Source: HXMU1420-2 sp034670145
Lineage (GTDB): Bacteria > Pseudomonadota > Alphaproteobacteria > Rhodobacterales > Rhodobacteraceae
Direction of reading: 5' to 3'
Length of the DNA stretch: 64,000 nucleotides
NCBI GenBank assembly: GCA_034670145.1
Contig: JAXMOA010000023.1
Coordinates: forward strand, 1 to 64,000
Shown here piece after piece: positions 33,860 to 42,576 of this stretch. The notes below the pieces were generated by a model. It had not been told where the DNA came from and did not search any database. It was given only the letters and a program-made list of their open reading frames with translations. Made by a program: the position numbers and the translations under genes. Numbering within the stretch: position 1 is the first letter of the stretch; each line of letters opens with the position of its first letter.

Positions 33860-33937
33860 GAATTCCCCTCCCAGGAGTCCCGCCCATAAAGTGGGATCAA
33901 ATTGACACTGGTATGATAAGTATCTAAGTATGTTTTC

Positions 33938-33960
33938 GTGTCAAATGATTTCTTTGACAC
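33938..33960. promoter_or_regulatory. Candidate operator in the divergent apnO/RuBisCO-like control region
   Basis: GTGTCAAA and TTTGACAC form a perfect 8-bp dyad separated by 7 bases. A third half-site, TTGACAC, lies at 33902-33908. The dyad overlaps sequences resembling -35 boxes (TTGACA on both strands) and sits between the two divergent starts at 33859 and 34125. It is a good candidate for the binding site of the GntR regulator of this locus. Confidence 0.5.
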
Positions 33961-34124
33961 AAGGGACACGCTGACCTTTACGGAACTGCCACCAATGATG
34001 TTTTCAACCTCCCCTATCCTTTGAACACGTGGCCAAATACCCGGCCCCCAAAGGGATCGGGGCTGCCTCGACTGCGCGGGCGCAATCGCCCAGGTGGATG
34101 GATCCGAAACAGAGGAAAACCACA

Positions 34125-35387
34125 ATGAACCGCATTACGGCCACCTATGACATTGAATCACCCGTAGGCGTTGCTCGGGCGGCAAACGTTCTCGCTGGTG
34201 AACAATCAACCGGAACCTTCAGAAGACTGGCCTTGGAAACGGATTCGCTGCGTGACCGCGCCGGTGCCCGTATTGAGAACATCCAGATCACAGGCCGATC
34301 TGCCACGCCGTCCTTGCCAAGCCGCAAAACAGGCGAGACCTATGAACGCGGAACCGTCACCCTCAGCTGGCCTCTGGACAACTTCGGCACGTCTTTGCCA
34401 ACGCTTCTCACCACGCTGGCTGGCAACCTGTTCGAACTGGCCGAGCTCTCCGCAATCCGCTTGATCGACATGCAGCTCCCCGGTGCTTTTGCCACGGCTC
34501 ATCACGGCCCCCAATTTGGCGCACAAGGCACGCGTGACCTCATGGGCGGCCACACAGGACCCGTCATCGGAACCATTGTCAAACCCAGCGTGGGATTGAC
34601 CCCTTCAGAGACGGCCGCGCTTGTTCAAACTTTGGTCGACGCCGGTATCGACTTTATCAAAGACGACGAATTGCAAGCCAATGGTCCGCATTGCCCATTT
34701 TCCGAACGGGTCAAAGACGTCAGCCGCGTGCTGAACACCCATGCGGACAAGACAGGAAAACGGGTGATGTATGCATTCAATGTCACCGATGAAATTGAAC
34801 AGATGTGGCGCAATCTGGAGCTGCTCGAAACCCATGGCGGCACCTGCGCGATGGTCTGCATGGGCGCTGTCGGCCTCACAGGCTTGCGCGCCCTGCGCGA
34901 TCGTAGCCCCATGGCAATCCATGGACACCGCGCCGGTTGGGGGCTCTATTCACGATCACCCGACATCGGGATCAGCTTTCAGGTCATGCAAAAACTCTGG
35001 CGTCTCGCTGGCGCCGACCATTTGCACGTGAACGGCCTTGCCAACAAATTCACCGAAGAGGACTCCGTCGTCGCCCAATCGGCAATCTCCGTTCAGCAGC
35101 CTGTGTGCGACGCAGGCCCCGCGCATCTGGCGATGCCGGTCTATTCTTCCGCTCAGACCGTTTGGCAAATTGATCCGGCCCGCAGCCTGTTGGGCAACGA
35201 TGATTTCATTTTCTGCGCGGGCGGCGGCATTTTGAGCCACCCCGGCGGCGCCGGTGCAGGCGTCATCGCCTTGCGCCAGGCCGCAGACGCTGCCCGCCAG
35301 GGGATCGACATCAAGGAATTCGCCACCCAACATTCAGAACTTCAGGCGGCAATGAATGCGTTTGCGCAGCCACACATTGACCTTTGA
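34125..35387 (+). CDS. oiaX: RuBisCO-like protein of 3-oxo-isoapionate-4-phosphate metabolism (OiaX/OiaT type)
   Basis: ATG 34125 behind AGAGGAAAACCACA gives 420 residues with the RuBisCO large-subunit fold. IVKPSVGL holds Lys153 (catalytic Lys equivalent). FIKDDEL holds Lys179, the carbamylated Lys equivalent, with the metal ligands Asp181/Glu182. HGHRAG (His266-Arg269) and the C-terminal GGGILSHPGG phosphate loop are also present. True RuBisCO is excluded by length, motif changes and the absence of rbcS. In D-apionate pathways such proteins act on 3-oxo-isoapionate 4-phosphate, as decarboxylase (OiaX) or transcarboxylase (OiaT); sequence by eye does not separate the two. The gene is divergent from apnO. 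Confidence 0.75.
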   Translation: MNRITATYDIESPVGVARAANVLAGEQSTGTFRRLALETDSLRDRAGARIENIQITGRSATPSLPSRKTGETYERGTVTLSWPLDNFGTSLPTLLTTLAGNLFELAELSAIRLIDMQLPGAFATAHHGPQFGAQGTRDLMGGHTGPVIGTIVKPSVGLTPSETAALVQTLVDAGIDFIKDDELQANGPHCPFSERVKDVSRVLNTHADKTGKRVMYAFNVTDEIEQMWRNLELLETHGGTCAMVCMGAVGLTGLRALRDRSPMAIHGHRAGWGLYSRSPDIGISFQVMQKLWRLAGADHLHVNGLANKFTEEDSVVAQSAISVQQPVCDAGPAHLAMPVYSSAQTVWQIDPARSLLGNDDFIFCAGGGILSHPGGAGAGVIALRQAADAARQGIDIKEFATQHSELQAAMNAFAQPHIDL

Positions 35388-35440
35388 AACGCTCCGAGGG
35401 GATTTGGATCAGCAGATCCGGACAGGCCAATCGCCCCGCA

Positions 35441-36469
35441 TCAACCCGCACCCCAGGTATCTGACAACCGGTAGCCTTCGGGCCAGGGGTCGGACGGGTC
35501 CAGCATGTGCTGATGGATGCCCGTAATCCACCCACGCCCCGAAATCTCGGGCTCAATCGCAGCGCGCCCGCCCACTTCGGTTTCACCGACGATTTCCCCC
35601 GAAAAGGTCGACCCGATGACAGAGCGCGCCGCCAGGCGATCGCCGGTCTTCATGATCCCGCGTGCGTGCAACACGGCCATTCGGGCACATAGCGCCGTGC
35701 CCGTCGGAGAACGGTCAACCTTGCCCGGCTGAATGGCAACGGCTGCACCGGTTTCCAGCCCCCCCGGACCCTCGCGCAGCGGCCCGGCAAACAGGCAGAA
35801 CGAAATATGGGTCCAGTCCGGATTTTCAGGATGATGAAAGCCAAGCTGCGCGTTGGCGGCATCGGTGATCCTGACGCCCAGCTTCGCAATCGCACGGGCC
35901 TCCTCCTCGATCAGGTCAAAGCCCAGCTTTTCCGCGTCAACAATGACAAAACTGTCGCCGCCATAGGCCGTGTCCACGATCAATTCGCCCAGGCCCTCGA
36001 CCCTCAGTTTAACGTCAAGCTGCGCCGCAAAGGACGGCAGATTGCGCACAAAGATGCGTTCGGCCTTGCCATCCCGACATTCGGCGCGCACCCGCACCAA
36101 ACCGCCCGGCGCCTCCAGCACCAGATGCGTTTCCGGCTCCTGCATGGGGATCAGGCCACCATCCAGCAGCACGGTCGAAACGCAGATAGAGTTTGACCCC
36201 GACATGGGCGGCGTGTCCTCCGGCTCCATGATGATCCAGGCCGCTTGCGCCTCGGGGTGCTTGGGCGGAACCAACAGGTTCACATGGCGAAAAACGCCGC
36301 CGCGCGGTTCGTTCAGAACAAAATTGCGCAGGGTCTGGTCGCGGGCAATCCAACGGCTCTGCTCCCAGATCGTGTCTCCGGGCGGGAGCAGAACGCCACC
36401 AACAATAACATCACCAACCTCGCCCTCGGCATGGGCGGAAATCACATGAATGGTCTTGGTCGAGCGCAT
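35441..36469 (-). CDS. Proline racemase-family protein (trans-3-hydroxyproline dehydratase-like)
   Basis: The product has 342 residues from ATG 36469 (MRSTKTIHVISAHAEGEVGD). The fold signatures of the proline racemase superfamily are all present, but both catalytic Cys positions are changed. The first motif reads MSGSNSICV (Ser for Cys) and the second reads DRSPTGTALCARM (Thr for Cys). A Thr at the second position is known in trans-3-hydroxy-L-proline dehydratases, which eliminate water instead of racemising. The Ser/Thr combination makes simple proline or 4-hydroxyproline epimerase activity unlikely. The gene is convergent with the RuBisCO-like gene and 83 bp downstream of ytoQ. Confidence 0.7.
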   Translation of the reverse strand: MRSTKTIHVISAHAEGEVGDVIVGGVLLPPGDTIWEQSRWIARDQTLRNFVLNEPRGGVFRHVNLLVPPKHPEAQAAWIIMEPEDTPPMSGSNSICVSTVLLDGGLIPMQEPETHLVLEAPGGLVRVRAECRDGKAERIFVRNLPSFAAQLDVKLRVEGLGELIVDTAYGGDSFVIVDAEKLGFDLIEEEARAIAKLGVRITDAANAQLGFHHPENPDWTHISFCLFAGPLREGPGGLETGAAVAIQPGKVDRSPTGTALCARMAVLHARGIMKTGDRLAARSVIGSTFSGEIVGETEVGGRAAIEPEISGRGWITGIHQHMLDPSDPWPEGYRLSDTWGAG

Positions 36470-36552
36470 CTCAAAGGTCCTTGCACAGACGCAACGCGCC
36501 GCAGGTTGCCGCACCCGCGCCCGCAATCAGGTCGGCGCAGAACGGCGGCCGC

Positions 36553-37005
36553 CTAGCCCTGCGGCAAGGCCCCGGTCAGCACATAGCGCAGGATCTCCAC
36601 CACCTGACGCGGCTCCTCTGCCACGGCCAGCGCGGCGGCGTGTACCTCTTTCAGGGCGTGCTGATGCTCTGGCGGGTTCAACACGATGATCGACTTGCCC
36701 AGCGCCGCCGCATAGCCGGCATCAAATGCGGCGTTCCATTGCTTGTACTTCTCGCCAAAGCGCACAACCACCACATCCGCCTCTTCCAGACCCTTCCGGG
36801 TCCGGATCGCATTGACCATCGCGCCCTTGTGATCGTGCCAGAACTTGTTCGGCTCTGCGCCCAGAATGGACACCCCGCAATCATCGCTCGCCCCGTGATC
36901 CGTCACCGGCGCGGCAAAGCTGACATCCAGGCCCTCGGCCCCGGCCACGATCTGCTCGCGCCAATCCGTGTGGATCTCTCCGGAAAGGTATACGTTCAGT
37001 GTCAT
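36553..37005 (-). CDS. ytoQ: YtoQ-family protein
   Basis: ATG 37005 is preceded by AAGGAGG at good spacing and gives 150 residues. The nucleoside 2-deoxyribosyltransferase-like pattern of YtoQ proteins is visible: VYLSGEIHTDWREQI at the start, FAAPVTDHGASDDCG, and VVVRFGEKYKQWNAAFDAGYA with the conserved Asn-Ala-x-Asp-Ala-Gly. The biochemical function of the family is unknown; sugar-nucleoside or nucleotide hydrolysis is a structural guess. It follows pheT by 30 bp on the same strand. Confidence 0.85.
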   Translation of the reverse strand: MTLNVYLSGEIHTDWREQIVAGAEGLDVSFAAPVTDHGASDDCGVSILGAEPNKFWHDHKGAMVNAIRTRKGLEEADVVVVRFGEKYKQWNAAFDAGYAAALGKSIIVLNPPEHQHALKEVHAAALAVAEEPRQVVEILRYVLTGALPQG

Positions 37006-37035
37006 CAACAGCTCCTCCTTGGCCCAATACCCGCG

Positions 37036-39432
37036 TCAGCCGCGCAATACGCCGCCCGTCGCCTTGCTCACCTTCTCAACGATCTTGGCCGCAACAGCCT
37101 CGATCTGCTCATCCGTCAGCGTCTTGTCCACCGGCTGCATCCGCACCGTCACAGCCAGCGATTTCTGACCTTCGCCCAGTGCGCCGCCGATAAACTCGTC
37201 AAACACCCGAACATCCTCGATCAGAGCCTTGTCCGCCCCGGCCGCCGCATTCACCACCGTCAACGCCTCGACATCCGCCGCAACCACAAAGGCAAAGTCA
37301 CGCTCAACCGCCTGCAAATCCCGCAGCTCCAACGCAGGGCGCGTCGCCCCAGTCTTGCGCGGCAAAGGCACCTCGCCCGGCCAGATCGTAAACGCCATGG
37401 CCGCGCCCTTGATGCCCAGCGCGCTCAACACCTTGGGGTGCAGCTCGCCAAACAGACCCAGCACCTTCTTGGGGCCCAGACAGATCTTGCCATGCCGGCC
37501 CGGATGCCACCACTCGGGCGCCCCGCGCAGCACCTGCACTTTGGCCGGCGCGCCAATCGCGGCCAGCACCGCCTCGGCATCCGCCTTGGCATCAAACACA
37601 TCCACCGCGCGCGACGCGCCATGCACATCCTTCGCACCCGTCCGCCCGACCAGAATGCCCGACACCTGCAAATGCTGCTCGTCCGGCTCTCCGCCGTCAA
37701 ACACCGGACCCACCTCGAACAACGCCAGATCCATGAACCCGCGCGCCTGATTGCGCGCCGCCGCCTGCAACAAACCCGGCAACAACGACGGGCGCATATG
37801 GCTCATCTCCGACGAAATCGGATTCTCCAGCATCGTCGCATCACTGCCGCCGCCAAACATCGCAGCCGCCGCCTGATCCACAAATGAGTAGCTCACGCAC
37901 TCATTGTACCCCAAAGCAGCACAGGTCCGACGCGCCGCCTGTTCACGCCGCTGCATCGGCGTCATCACCGGCTTGGGCACACCATCGCTCAACCGCGGCA
38001 AAGGACGCCCCTTCAGCTTGGTCAAAGAGGAAATCCGCGCCACTTCTTCGACCAGATCCGCCTCTCCCTGCACATCAGGACGCCAGCTGGGCACATGCGC
38101 CTGCGATCCCTCCAGACGAAAACCCAGCCGAGTCAATGTCTGACGCTGCTCGCTCTCGGGGATCTCCATGCCAACCAGGCTCTGCACCCGCTCCGGCTTC
38201 AACGTATAGCTGCGCGCGTGATCCGGCACATCGCCCGCCACAATCACCTCCGAGGCCTCGCCCCCACATAGCTCCAGGATCATCTGCGTTGCCGCTTCCA
38301 GACCGGTCAGCGTGTATTCCGGGTCCACCCCGCGCTCAAACCGATACCGTGCGTCCGAGTTGATCTTCAACGCCCGCCCCGTCAGAGCAATCTGCACATT
38401 GTCCCAATAGGCGCTCTCCAGGAACACCGTGACCGTCTCATCGGTACAGCCCGTGCTTTCGCCACCCATGATACCGGCAATACTCTCCGGACCCGCATCA
38501 TCCGAGATCAGCATCATGCCCGGCGCCAGCGTATAATCCTTTTCATCCAGCGCCTTCAGCGTCTCGCCACCCTCGGCCAGATGAACCCGCAGATTGCCCT
38601 GCATCTTGTCCACATCAAACACATGCAACGGACGGTTCTGATCGTAGGTAAAAAAGTTCGTCACATCCACCAGACGCGAAATCGGCCGCAACCCGATCGC
38701 CTTCAGCCGATCCTGCAACCAATCCGGGCTTGGCCCGTTCGAGACATTGCGGATCACCCGCCCGGCAAACACCGGGCAACCATCCAGCGCCTCGCCCTCA
38801 ATCGTCACCTCAACCGGACATTCAAACTGCCCGGCAACCGCCATGGGCGCCTGCTCTTTCAGCTCGCCCAGACCCCGCGCGGCCAGATCACGGGCAATCC
38901 CGTAAACGCCCAGCGCATCAGGCCGGTTTGGCGTGATCGCAATCTCGATCGTCGGATCAACCTTGGAAGGGAAGTTATTGGCCAGCCAGTCCACAAACCG
39001 CTCGCCCACGTCACCCGAAGGCAGCTCGATGATGCCATCATGTTCTTCCGACAGCTCCATTTCACGCTCGGAACACATCATGCCGTGGCTCTCAACACCA
39101 CGGATATTGCCAACCTTGATGGTCGTATCAATGCCGGGCACGTAAACACCGGGTTTGGCGATCACAACGGTAATGCCCTCGCGCGCATTGGGCGCGCCGC
39201 AAACGATCTGCTTGCTGCCCTCATCCGTGGCCACCTGACAGACCTTCAGCTTGTCAGCATCCGGGTGCTTCTCGGCGTGCTCCACATATCCCAGCGTAAA
39301 ATCAGCCAACCGATCCGCAGGATTGGTGACCTCTTCCACCTCCAACCCTAAGTCGGTCAGAGCATATAGGATTTCGTCAAGGCTCGCCTCAGTCTTGAGG
39401 TGGTCCTTCAACCAGGACAAAGTGAATTTCAT
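37036..39432 (-). CDS. pheT: Phenylalanine-tRNA ligase beta subunit
   Basis: The product has 798 residues, the usual bacterial length, starting MKFTLSWLKDHLKT at ATG 39432. Domains in order are an N-terminal tRNA-binding OB fold (GYVEHAEKHPDADKLKVCQV), the B3/B4 editing region, B5 (PDVQGEADLVEEVARI in the later part), the catalytic-like core with MTPMQRREQAARRTCAALG, and the C-terminal anticodon-binding FDX domain ending VSKATGGVLRG. With PheS it charges tRNA-Phe. It is not adjacent to pheS here. Confidence 0.95.
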   Translation of the reverse strand: MKFTLSWLKDHLKTEASLDEILYALTDLGLEVEEVTNPADRLADFTLGYVEHAEKHPDADKLKVCQVATDEGSKQIVCGAPNAREGITVVIAKPGVYVPGIDTTIKVGNIRGVESHGMMCSEREMELSEEHDGIIELPSGDVGERFVDWLANNFPSKVDPTIEIAITPNRPDALGVYGIARDLAARGLGELKEQAPMAVAGQFECPVEVTIEGEALDGCPVFAGRVIRNVSNGPSPDWLQDRLKAIGLRPISRLVDVTNFFTYDQNRPLHVFDVDKMQGNLRVHLAEGGETLKALDEKDYTLAPGMMLISDDAGPESIAGIMGGESTGCTDETVTVFLESAYWDNVQIALTGRALKINSDARYRFERGVDPEYTLTGLEAATQMILELCGGEASEVIVAGDVPDHARSYTLKPERVQSLVGMEIPESEQRQTLTRLGFRLEGSQAHVPSWRPDVQGEADLVEEVARISSLTKLKGRPLPRLSDGVPKPVMTPMQRREQAARRTCAALGYNECVSYSFVDQAAAAMFGGGSDATMLENPISSEMSHMRPSLLPGLLQAAARNQARGFMDLALFEVGPVFDGGEPDEQHLQVSGILVGRTGAKDVHGASRAVDVFDAKADAEAVLAAIGAPAKVQVLRGAPEWWHPGRHGKICLGPKKVLGLFGELHPKVLSALGIKGAAMAFTIWPGEVPLPRKTGATRPALELRDLQAVERDFAFVVAADVEALTVVNAAAGADKALIEDVRVFDEFIGGALGEGQKSLAVTVRMQPVDKTLTDEQIEAVAAKIVEKVSKATGGVLRG

Positions 39433-39702
39433 GCCGTCCCCCGGGGGTGATCCATCGTCACCGCAGGCAATGGCAAAGAATACCCCCGGGTGCAAGCCGC
39501 AGGCAGGCCCAGATCAGGTTTCAATGCGCTCTCTTGACAGTTTTGGGCCCGCCACAGACAGTCCGGACCAGATATTGCCCCGCCATCCTCCCCATTCACC
39601 GCGCAAGGCCCAGAATTGCATTCGGTCAAGCCAGACCGCATGACGCCCGCGCGATGACCACAAAACGAACATGCACCACATAGACTCAGGGCCTGCGACA
39701 CA

Positions 39703-40452
39703 ATGATTTCACTTTCCGACGGGACCGCCTTGTTGCCCCAGGTTGACGCCTGGCTGGTCTGTGCCCTGGCCGTTTTTCTGGGCACCATTCTCCAGCGGCT
39801 GTCAGGGGCCGGGTTTGGCATGATCGTCGCGCCGGTCATGACCTTGATGGCGCCGCAATGGGTGCCGGGCACGATCCTGCTGGTGGGCCTGCTGGTCGGG
39901 CTGGGCGCGTTCATGGGCGCTCGCGATGCCATCGTCCTGCGCGACCTGCCTCCGGGGTTGATCGGACGCACAGCGGGGGCGGTGATCGCAACCTTGCTGG
40001 CCACTTTGGTGGTCGGGTCACCCGCCTTGCCCGTAGTGGTCGGCTGTGTCGTGCTGGGGGCGGTGGCCCTCAACCTCGCCGGGCTGAAAATCGCCATCAC
40101 GCGCGTGACCCTGCTGTGCGCCGGTTGCATCGCCGGCATCATGGGCACGCTCACCGGAATCGGCGCTCCGCCAATGGCCATCCTCTACTCAACGGTGGAT
40201 GCCCGACGCTCTGCCGCGACCCAAAACGCCTTCTTCGGGTTTGGCATGTTGATCTCGATCACCTCCCTGGCCATCGCAGGCTTCATCCGCGCGCCACAAA
40301 TTGCACTGGCCCTGTCGCTGGCGCCCATCGTGCCCATCGGCATCTTCCTGTCCCGCCCGCTGGTCGGCCGGTTCGAACGCGGCTCGATCCGGCCCTGGGC
40401 CCTGGGCCTGGCCACGATCTCGGCGCTGACCCTGATCATCGAAAGCCTGTAA
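39703..40452 (+). CDS. TSUP (TauE/SafE) family membrane transporter
   Basis: The 249 residues carry about seven or eight hydrophobic helices. The two-fold TSUP repeat is visible: FLGTILQRLSGAGFGMIVAP in the first half and LTGIGAPPMAILYSTVDARR in the second (G-x-G-x-P). Family members export or import sulfonates, sulfite or other organosulfur anions. Lone gene, on the opposite strand to its neighbours, between pheT and a hydrolase. The region 39433-39702 upstream holds its promoter and no other gene that I can see. Confidence 0.85.
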   Translation: MISLSDGTALLPQVDAWLVCALAVFLGTILQRLSGAGFGMIVAPVMTLMAPQWVPGTILLVGLLVGLGAFMGARDAIVLRDLPPGLIGRTAGAVIATLLATLVVGSPALPVVVGCVVLGAVALNLAGLKIAITRVTLLCAGCIAGIMGTLTGIGAPPMAILYSTVDARRSAATQNAFFGFGMLISITSLAIAGFIRAPQIALALSLAPIVPIGIFLSRPLVGRFERGSIRPWALGLATISALTLIIESL

Positions 40453-40470
40453 CAGGGGCCTCGGCGCTGG

Positions 40471-40542
40471 ATGTCCCGGACATAGTTTTTATGTATTATT
40501 GTTTAAAAACAGATATTTAACCACATGTCCCAGCTGGGACAT
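40471..40542. repeat. Two ATGTCC...GGACAT palindromes in a convergent 3' region
   Basis: ATGTCCCGGACAT (40471-40483, followed by AGTTTTT) and ATGTCCCAGCTGGGACAT (40525-40542, a perfect 18-bp palindrome) lie 41 bp apart. They fall between the convergent TSUP gene and the hydrolase gene. The first plus its T run may terminate the TSUP transcript, and the second the hydrolase transcript. The shared core suggests a related origin. Confidence 0.5.
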
Positions 40543-40545
40543 TCC

Positions 40546-41328
40546 TCAGGGATAGCTCGGCGGAAACCCCAAAAGCTCGTCCAATTGCCGGGCAACCCAC
40601 CCATGCGGGATGAAATGCCCCCCCGGATGCAGATCCAAAGACACCCTCCCACCCGGGCAATCCTCCCAGACGACCCGCTCCAGAATCAGCCATTTCACAG
40701 CCTGCCAAGGCCCCAATTCCCGGCCCTCGCCACAGCCATAAACCCCACGCCACAGCCGAACCACATTGCCGGTCTCCCCATCCGGCCCATAGGGAAATTC
40801 CAACACCGGATCATTCAATCCATAAACCTGCCGCACCTGCCCCGGGGCCGTCTCACAGTTCTCGTCCTGATCCAGCACGCCCGAGATCGCCAGCAATGCC
40901 GCGATATCCGCCCCATCCTCACAAACGAACCGCCAGGCCATATTGCTGCCCCAGCTATACCCCGACACATAAATCCGCGCCTCATCCACCGGATACCGCG
41001 CCCGCACATCCTCCAGCACAGCCCGCGCGAATTCTGTATCGCGGGATCCGGGGCGCCAGAAATCCCAGCTCTTGTTCAACCCCGTAGGCGCCACCAACAA
41101 CACCCCCCGCCGCTCCGTCGCACCCGCGATCCGAGGGTGCCGCACCGGCACCACCCCCGTCCGCGCCCAGCCATGAAAATGCAGCAGAACCGGCAACCGG
41201 GCCTCGCCATCCCACCCGTCGGGCTCCTTGACGTGATAGCTGCGATCACCCAGCAAACAGGGCTGCTCAACCTCGCAGGCCTGCGCCGCGCCGGTCATCA
41301 AAATCCAGAACATCAGAACATATCTCAT
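40546..41328 (-). CDS. Secreted alpha/beta hydrolase, PHB-depolymerase/esterase-like
   Basis: The product has 260 residues from ATG 41328. The N terminus is a signal peptide (MRYVLMFWILMTGAAQA). A Cys follows the cleavage site, but the lipobox is not canonical, so secretion to the periplasm is likelier than lipidation. LPVLLHFHGWARTG (oxyanion His-Gly), VSGYSWGSNMAW (G-x-S-x-G nucleophile) and HPGGHFIPHGW (catalytic His) place it in the polyhydroxybutyrate-depolymerase/feruloyl-esterase-like group. No substrate-binding domain is present. Probably cleaves an ester; the substrate is not known. Confidence 0.75.
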   Translation of the reverse strand: MRYVLMFWILMTGAAQACEVEQPCLLGDRSYHVKEPDGWDGEARLPVLLHFHGWARTGVVPVRHPRIAGATERRGVLLVAPTGLNKSWDFWRPGSRDTEFARAVLEDVRARYPVDEARIYVSGYSWGSNMAWRFVCEDGADIAALLAISGVLDQDENCETAPGQVRQVYGLNDPVLEFPYGPDGETGNVVRLWRGVYGCGEGRELGPWQAVKWLILERVVWEDCPGGRVSLDLHPGGHFIPHGWVARQLDELLGFPPSYP

Positions 41329-41359
41329 GCCCGCGACCCTAGCCACGATCCCTCCGCTG

Positions 41360-42151
41360 TCACGTCACAACTGCGTGGGCAGGACCCCTGATCTGGGACC
41401 GGACATGAGCGATCCAATTGCGCAGCTCAACCGTGCGATCCGCCAGGTTCAGATCCGATGCCAGAAACCCAATCCGCGCCGCCGCCTCCGGGTCCTCCTC
41501 GGCCACCAGCAAATCCGCCGCCAGCCCCGCCCGCGCCGGATCTGCGGCCATCGCTTTTCCAATAACGGCAGGTCGGCATTCCGGATGGTACTGCGTGCCC
41601 CAGAAATCCACCCCGTCCCGGGCATAGGCAAATGCCTGAACCGGAGAATGCCCGTTGGTGGCCAAAAGCACAGCATGATCCGGCAGAACAGTCACCTCAT
41701 CCCGGTGGATCGCAGGCGCGCCATATCGGTCCGGTCGCCCCTCCATCATCGGATGAGCGCGTCCCTCAGAAGTCACCGCAATATCCAGCGCCGCACCATC
41801 CTCGCGCCCATTCACCGAAGCCCCGCACTGCCCGCCCAACACGAAAGCAGCCAGCTGCATTCCATTGCACGACCCCCAAACCGGCAAGCCTGCATCAAAC
41901 ACCTGCTTCATCGCATCCACTAGCGCCGCGCCGCGCGGATCATCGACACACCATTCCACACCCGAGCCGGTAAACACGACGCCATCCACAGCCAGATCCC
42001 CGGCCCGCAGCCGCGCCTGATAGGGCGCTGCCACCGTCAGTTCCAGATCCTCTGCCACCTGCGGCAAGGCCTCGACAAAATTTTGCGCCGCAGACACGCC
42101 CGCGGCGACCATCTCGGGTGAGTTGGATTCAAGAATGAGAATTCTGGTCAT
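41360..42151 (-). CDS. Class I glutamine amidotransferase-like protein
   Basis: The product has 263 residues. The nucleophile elbow is GSCNGMQ (catalytic Cys), and the catalytic His-Glu pair is in TQYHPE. VVFTGSGVEWCVDD near residue 60 is the strand before the oxyanion site. The GATase resembles that of GMP synthase but stands alone, with no synthase domain. Such free-standing proteins include gamma-glutamyl hydrolases (PuuD-like) and GATase partners. The specific role is unknown. Same strand as the hydrolase 31 bp downstream. Confidence 0.82.
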   Translation of the reverse strand: MTRILILESNSPEMVAAGVSAAQNFVEALPQVAEDLELTVAAPYQARLRAGDLAVDGVVFTGSGVEWCVDDPRGAALVDAMKQVFDAGLPVWGSCNGMQLAAFVLGGQCGASVNGREDGAALDIAVTSEGRAHPMMEGRPDRYGAPAIHRDEVTVLPDHAVLLATNGHSPVQAFAYARDGVDFWGTQYHPECRPAVIGKAMAADPARAGLAADLLVAEEDPEAAARIGFLASDLNLADRTVELRNWIAHVRSQIRGPAHAVVT

Positions 42152-42244
42152 CAGCCGGCCTCCGCAACGCGTCGTGCGAAGATAGAACCGTGACGCCCAG
42201 CCGCCTCCGGTTTTTACGACACAGCCTTGCCAGCCGGCGACGTC

Positions 42245-42526
42245 CTAGGGGGCGAAACGATCTGCGAGGTCATCAACATCGCCCATCGAAGCAAGCTTTA
42301 GTTCCCGTATCAGCCGCAAGCTGGGTTTGGCAGCGAAGCACAGGGACCCGATCAGAAACAACCAGGTGCCAAAAACCTCCCAGGTTTCAGAGAAGAACAT
42401 GATCGATCCAATGACAAACAGGATTGCCGCGATGAAATCGACAAAGGTGTAAATGATCTCGTAGGTGGCATAGATCCGACGTTGGTGATCGGTGCCATCT
42501 TGTCGGTGGTCGCGGGAAAACAGCAT
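42245..42526 (-). CDS. YrhK-domain small membrane protein
   Basis: The product has 93 residues. Two hydrophobic helices (YTFVDFIAAILFVIGSIMFF and FGTWLFLIGSLCFAAKPSL) follow a short polar N terminus with YEIIYT, the YrhK pattern, and a charged tail follows. The start has GGAGATGCCTC in front. Function unknown; members often sit with stress or transport genes. It lies 50 bp after pheS on the same strand. Confidence 0.8.
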   Translation of the reverse strand: MLFSRDHRQDGTDHQRRIYATYEIIYTFVDFIAAILFVIGSIMFFSETWEVFGTWLFLIGSLCFAAKPSLRLIRELKLASMGDVDDLADRFAP

Positions 42527-42576
42527 GAGGCATCTCCATTGTGCCTCACCTGTCTACCCTCAAGTCTCGATGCTGC

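Noticed and set aside
34029..34124. Upstream extension of the RuBisCO-like protein
   Set aside because: Conserved protein begins at MNRITATYD behind AGAGGAAAA; the extension has no family similarity.
34125..35387. Genuine RuBisCO large subunit (Calvin cycle)
   Set aside because: No small-subunit or phosphoribulokinase genes, a shorter protein with altered motifs, and neighbours that belong to apionate catabolism.
36481..37887. Long plus-strand open frame (468 codons) antisense to ytoQ and pheT
   Set aside because: Composition is Arg/His/Gln-rich noise opposite two firmly identified genes; no motif.
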